Shown: in pieces, positions 6,152 to 7,893 of the stretch
Layout of the letters: every line of letters starts with the position of its first letter
How positions within the stretch are numbered: the stretch's first letter is position 1
From: RBG-16-42-24 sp964396785
GTDB taxonomy: Bacteria > Patescibacteriota > Microgenomatia > UBA8517
Assembly: GCA_964396785.1 (NCBI GenBank)
Contig: CAYNFU010000032.1
Coordinates: 1 to 7,893, forward strand
Direction of reading: 5' to 3'
Length of the DNA: 7,893 bases
Position numbers and translations under genes: made by a program
The notes under the pieces: generated by a model
Told to the model about the DNA's origin: nothing
Database searches by the model: none
What the model saw: the letters and a program-made list of their open reading frames with translations, nothing else

Positions 6152-6499
6152 ATGACTCTTGAAGGTTCTCCCAAACCACCTGACGGATTTGTAGTTAATA
6201 CAGGTGAGGGGAAAACAATTGAAGAGGTAAAGAATGTGTTTTTCGATGAAATATTGGACTTTATGGGATATAACCAAAAAGCTAGAGTCGCCTTCGCAGA
6301 AATACTGCCTATGGAACTTCACAGGCCTGACATTTCTGGGCAAGTAAGACTCCCCAGTGGTCGAATAACTCTTCTAATTCTTAGAGACCATATTACCGCT
6401 TCGGTGTTGGAGAGAAGCAATGATTTCGGCGATATAGAAGTCGTATTCGCCAATTACTTGGATCCAGAAGTAATTCAAAAGCTAAGACAAGGCTTGTAA
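6152..6499 (+). CDS. Unrecognised 115-aa cytoplasmic protein
   Basis: I do not recognise this family. The product is soluble-looking, with no signal peptide, membrane span or cysteine. Residues 21-54 look helical and mixed-charge, followed by strand-like segments near 62-78 (GQVRLPSGRITLLILRD) and 95-101 (IEVVFAN), then a short C-terminal helix. The start is supported by a TGA-TATAAT element exactly 6 nt upstream. The gene is a single transcription unit between tRNA-Glu and a hairpin at 6594-6610. Nine bases after its stop comes the first of three identical 16-bp repeats that also follow the next two genes. It might be a small accessory or regulatory protein, but nothing in the sequence shows its function. 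Confidence 0.75.
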   Translation: MTLEGSPKPPDGFVVNTGEGKTIEEVKNVFFDEILDFMGYNQKARVAFAEILPMELHRPDISGQVRLPSGRITLLILRDHITASVLERSNDFGDIEVVFANYLDPEVIQKLRQGL

Positions 6500-6507
6500 A
6501 ACATAAC

Positions 6508-6523
6508 AGGTTCTGACGTTGTC
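6508..6523 (+). repeat. 16-bp intergenic repeat, copy A
   Basis: AGGTTCTGACGTTGTC, identical to the copies at 6972 and 7663, starts 9 nt after the stop of the 115-aa gene. Preceding bases AACATAAC resemble AACAAAAT before copy C. The downstream TTAGGTGGAGC block of the other copies is only partly recognisable here (CTAGCTAAAT). Confidence 0.85.
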
Positions 6524-6593
6524 TACTAGCTAAATACTCCCCCTAATTCTTTCAGGTTTACAGCGAATGTTATTACTGAAAAGTTCGGAACAA

Positions 6594-6616
6594 TGTGACT
6601 GTGGGTCACAGTTTTT
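6594..6616 (+). terminator. Possible intrinsic terminator after the 115-aa gene
   Basis: A 6-bp perfect stem, TGTGAC (6594-6599) with GTCACA (6605-6610), and a 5-nt loop, followed by GTTTTT. The stem is short, so strength is doubtful. Its right arm GGGTCACAG recurs at 7803 and resembles the tRNA 3' end. Confidence 0.4.
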
Positions 6617-6625
6617 AGCCTCGGG

Positions 6626-6634
6626 TGATATACT
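6626..6634 (+). promoter_or_regulatory. Extended -10 of the NIF3-domain gene, leaderless arrangement
   Basis: TGA-TATACT is followed by 6 nt (TCAATT) and ATG 6641. With its upstream block TTTTTAGCCTC it matches the promoter of the peptidase gene at 25 of 29 positions (6612-6640 against 7006-7034). Confidence 0.75.
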
Positions 6635-6640
6635 TCAATT

Positions 6641-6973
6641 ATGGGAGAAATGGTAAAAATAGTTGTTTTTGTCCCACTAACTCACACCGATATAGTTAGG
6701 GAGGCCATTGGTAAGGTTGGGGGCGGAGTAATTGGAAATTACACATATTGCAGCTTTTCAGTAAAAGGTGTGGGTAGGTTTAAACCCCAAAAAGGAGCAA
6801 GGCCTGCAATTGGAGAAATCGACAAACTTGAACAAGTTGAGGAGGAGAGAGTTGAATTTGTTTGTCCGAAAGATATAGCCAAAGAAGTGATTTTTGCTAT
6901 TAAGAAAGTCCATCCTTATGAAGAAGTAGCCTTAGATATTTATCCGTTAATCGGCGAAAGCGAATTACAATAG
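6641..6973 (+). CDS. Standalone NIF3/YqfO-type accessory domain protein
   Basis: A 110-aa protein matching the small CutA/PII-like domain inserted in some NIF3 (DUF34, YqfO) proteins, here encoded alone. Seen features are a first strand VKIVVFVP, GGGVIGNYTYCSF at 27-39, GVGRFKPQKGARPAIG at 43-58, an acidic EEERVEF strand at 67-73, and HPYEEVALDIYPL at 91-103. The metal-binding halves of full-length NIF3 proteins (about 250-370 aa) are absent, so the dinuclear-metal hydrolase activity attributed to that family cannot be assumed. Known standalone homologues are of similar length, so this is not necessarily a truncation. ATG 6641 fits the promoter spacing; a second ATG at 6650 (MVKIVVF) is where many homologues begin. 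The TAG stop overlaps the 16-bp repeat by two bases. Confidence 0.88.
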   Translation: MGEMVKIVVFVPLTHTDIVREAIGKVGGGVIGNYTYCSFSVKGVGRFKPQKGARPAIGEIDKLEQVEEERVEFVCPKDIAKEVIFAIKKVHPYEEVALDIYPLIGESELQ

Positions 6974-7000
6974 GTTCTGACGTTGTCTTTTAGGTGGAGC
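6972..7000 (+). repeat. Intergenic repeat, copy B (16-bp core plus second block)
   Basis: The 16-bp core (6972-6987) is identical to copies A and C and contains the last two bases of the TAG stop. After two variable bases comes TTAGGTGGAGC (6990-7000), identical in copy C at 7681-7691. It is followed directly by the TTTTTAGCCTC promoter block of the next gene. Confidence 0.9.
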
Positions 7001-7019
7001 CACGATTTTTAGCCTCAAG

Positions 7020-7028
7020 TGATATACT
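7020..7028 (+). promoter_or_regulatory. Extended -10 of the S51 peptidase gene, leaderless arrangement
   Basis: TGA-TATACT is followed by 6 nt (TCAGAT) and ATG 7035. It is preceded by TTTTTAGCCTCAAG (7006-7019). The whole spacer from the previous stop to this start is only 61 nt and is almost entirely repeat sequence. Confidence 0.75.
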
Positions 7029-7034
7029 TCAGAT

Positions 7035-7664
7035 ATGAAAAGACTTTTCTTAACATCGAGCGTTCATGCAGTTGCTCACGACATTGCCAAGCGAGTTAAT
7101 TTGTCAAAAGGGAATAAATTAGTTTTCATTGACACCGCCGCAGAATTCGAAGAGGGAGACAAGACTTGGCTTAAAAATGACAGACAGGCCTTGGTTGATT
7201 CAGGATTTAATGTAAGCGACTACACGATTACTGGCAAAACACAAGAACAAATAGAGAAAGACCTTGCCCCTTTCGATTCCATTTATCTTTCGGGCGGCCA
7301 TACGGCTTACCTTTTACAACAATCACAAAAATCGGGGTTTGTCTCTTTAATTAAAGAGTTAATTTTAAAGCAAGAAAAAACGTATATCGGAACCAGTGCT
7401 GGCTCGATAATTGCAGGACCAAAAATACCACTTTATTTACTTGAAGACGACGAAGCAATAAAGCTAAAGGACACTAAAGGATATAATTTTGTTAACTTTA
7501 CAATTCTCCCACATTGGGGCTCTCCCGATTTTAGAGATAAATACTTAAGTAAAAGGATAGAAGCAGTATATAGGAAGGATCAGGTCCCTTTAATACTTCT
7601 TACAGATAATCAATATGTGCAAGTTGTTAATGACTGTTACGAGATAATAGACGTAACAAAATAG
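7035..7664 (+). CDS. Peptidase S51 (dipeptidase E-like) family protein
   Basis: A 209-aa cytoplasmic serine peptidase-fold protein related to PepE and cyanophycinase, with a class I glutamine-amidotransferase-like alpha/beta fold. Key motifs are IYLSGGHTAYLL at 83-94 and the nucleophile elbow GTSAGS at 119-124 with S121 as likely nucleophile. H160 in LPHWG is the likely catalytic histidine, and an acidic residue near D191 in LLTDNQ may complete the site. Length is close to the roughly 229 aa of enteric PepE, which cleaves N-terminal aspartyl dipeptides; this protein's substrate is not shown by the sequence. ATG 7035 has a TATACT exactly 6 nt upstream. Like the previous gene, its TAG stop overlaps the 16-bp repeat by two bases. 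It is predicted to be transcribed alone. Confidence 0.92.
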   Translation: MKRLFLTSSVHAVAHDIAKRVNLSKGNKLVFIDTAAEFEEGDKTWLKNDRQALVDSGFNVSDYTITGKTQEQIEKDLAPFDSIYLSGGHTAYLLQQSQKSGFVSLIKELILKQEKTYIGTSAGSIIAGPKIPLYLLEDDEAIKLKDTKGYNFVNFTILPHWGSPDFRDKYLSKRIEAVYRKDQVPLILLTDNQYVQVVNDCYEIIDVTK

Positions 7665-7691
7665 GTTCTGACGTTGTCCATTAGGTGGAGC
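7663..7691 (+). repeat. Intergenic repeat, copy C (16-bp core plus second block)
   Basis: The core (7663-7678) is identical to copies A and B and includes the last two bases of the TAG stop. TTAGGTGGAGC follows at 7681-7691 with the same 2-nt gap as copy B. No functional promoter or gene follows as in the previous module, although bases 7695-7717 look like a decayed promoter block (CCCCAGAGGGATATG). Confidence 0.9.
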
Positions 7692-7893
7692 TGGTTTAAT
7701 ACCCCAGAGGGATATGGTTGGAGACAAGGTTTGAGTTTGGATTAAGGAACTGATATATTTGCTGAAATTCCTGCCAGATTCGGTTCCAATTCGCAAACCG
7801 TTGGGTCACAGGTTAGCTTCATTCTAATATGTTCAAACCCCCTATAATATTTGTCTTCTTGGCTCCAATATGTTAATATCCCCACGCTCGCAT
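7679..7893. other. Right-end region with decayed module sequence and no convincing gene
   Basis: It holds a degenerate promoter-like block after copy C, and an ATG at 7713 that stops after five further codons. There is an extended -10-like TGA-TATATT at 7751-7759 with no start codon at 6 nt. GGGTCACAGGTTAGCTTC (7803-7820) resembles both the spacer before the NIF3-domain gene and the tRNA 3' junction. A perfect TATAAT lies at 7843-7848, with an ATG at 7870 open to the edge for only 8 codons. Confidence 0.5.
7742..7893 (-). CDS. Possible partial gene running off the right edge
   Basis: A minus-strand frame is open from the edge for 49 codons, ending at TAA (7744-7742). It includes GILTYWSQEDKYY and the C-terminus LAGISANISVP. 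This is the longest open frame in the last 200 bases and would fill an otherwise empty end. However, it crosses the module-like block at 7803-7820, 49 open codons can occur by chance, and I recognise no family. Confidence 0.22.
   Translation of the reverse strand, partial: ASVGILTYWSQEDKYYRGFEHIRMKLTCDPTVCELEPNLAGISANISVP

Noticed and set aside
6077..6343. Minus-strand open frame of 88 codons whose C-terminus reads PTGTRTLVSRMRT
   Set aside because: Its C-terminal part is the antisense of the tRNA-Glu gene, a known source of false protein calls, and the rest is antisense to the 115-aa gene.
6594..6610. CRP/FNR-like site, TGTGA and TCACA
   Set aside because: The half-sites are separated by 7 bp instead of the usual 6, and the sequence sits in a hairpin followed by T residues. 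A terminator or repeat remnant explains it better.
6500..7691. Integron attC sites between the small genes
   Set aside because: No RYYYAAC/GTTRRRY pair framing an imperfect palindrome is visible around the repeats, no intI is present, and the units carry promoters.
6508..7691. CRISPR array
   Set aside because: The three repeats are 464 and 691 bp apart with whole genes between them, far from CRISPR spacing, and no cas gene is present.
7590..7796. Minus-strand open frame of 68 codons at the right end
   Set aside because: Overlaps the peptidase 3' end and repeat copy C, has no start-proximal promoter at the usual spacing, and low-complexity composition.
7843..7893. New plus-strand gene starting at ATG 7870 behind TATAAT 7843-7848
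   Set aside because: Only 8 codons are visible and the spacing to the -10 is 21 nt, unlike the other genes. It cannot be supported from this window.

Overview
The window looks like a piece of a Candidate Phyla Radiation (Patescibacteria) genome, probably Microgenomates-like. This is inferred from protein style and gene mix: a tightly packed layout, a short single-domain L,D-transpeptidase, a membrane-anchored sorbosone/glucose dehydrogenase-type propeller, standalone small domains and a tRNA with no encoded CCA. No rRNA or marker gene fixes the taxon, and there is no transposase, integrase or CRISPR array.

Positions 1-3529 form a cell-envelope block. A membrane-tethered beta-propeller dehydrogenase-like gene (71-1231) is joined by a 1-nt stop/start overlap to uppP (undecaprenyl-diphosphatase). 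The uppP 3' end overlaps, tail to tail, a minus-strand dgkA/udpK-type lipid kinase. The kinase is divergent from an L,D-transpeptidase, which overlaps a PAP2-family phosphatase by 8 nt. UppP, the kinase and possibly the PAP2 enzyme can all feed the undecaprenyl-phosphate pool, and the transpeptidase crosslinks the peptidoglycan made with it.

Positions 3534-6013 hold a complete ATP-dependent Lon protease. Its consensus promoter is overlapped by a 27-bp inverted repeat with the geometry of a CIRCE (HrcA) operator, so heat-shock control is likely. A tRNA-Glu(CTC) gene follows.

Positions 6123-7893 hold three short single-gene units: an unrecognised 115-residue protein, a standalone NIF3-type accessory domain and an S51-family peptidase. 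All three have nearly the same extended -10 promoter, and all three are followed within about 10 nt by an identical 16-bp sequence. In the last two units the TAG stop codon overlaps this repeat. Decayed copies of the same spacer continue to the window end. Together this resembles an array of 'promoter-gene-tail' modules beginning at the 3' end of the tRNA gene, and it is the least explained part of the window.

A feature of the whole window is that six genes have a -10 element exactly 6 nt before the start codon. Transcription would then begin at, or within a base or two of, the start codon, so leaderless mRNAs are predicted. The same rule moves the start of the first complete gene to GTG at 71.
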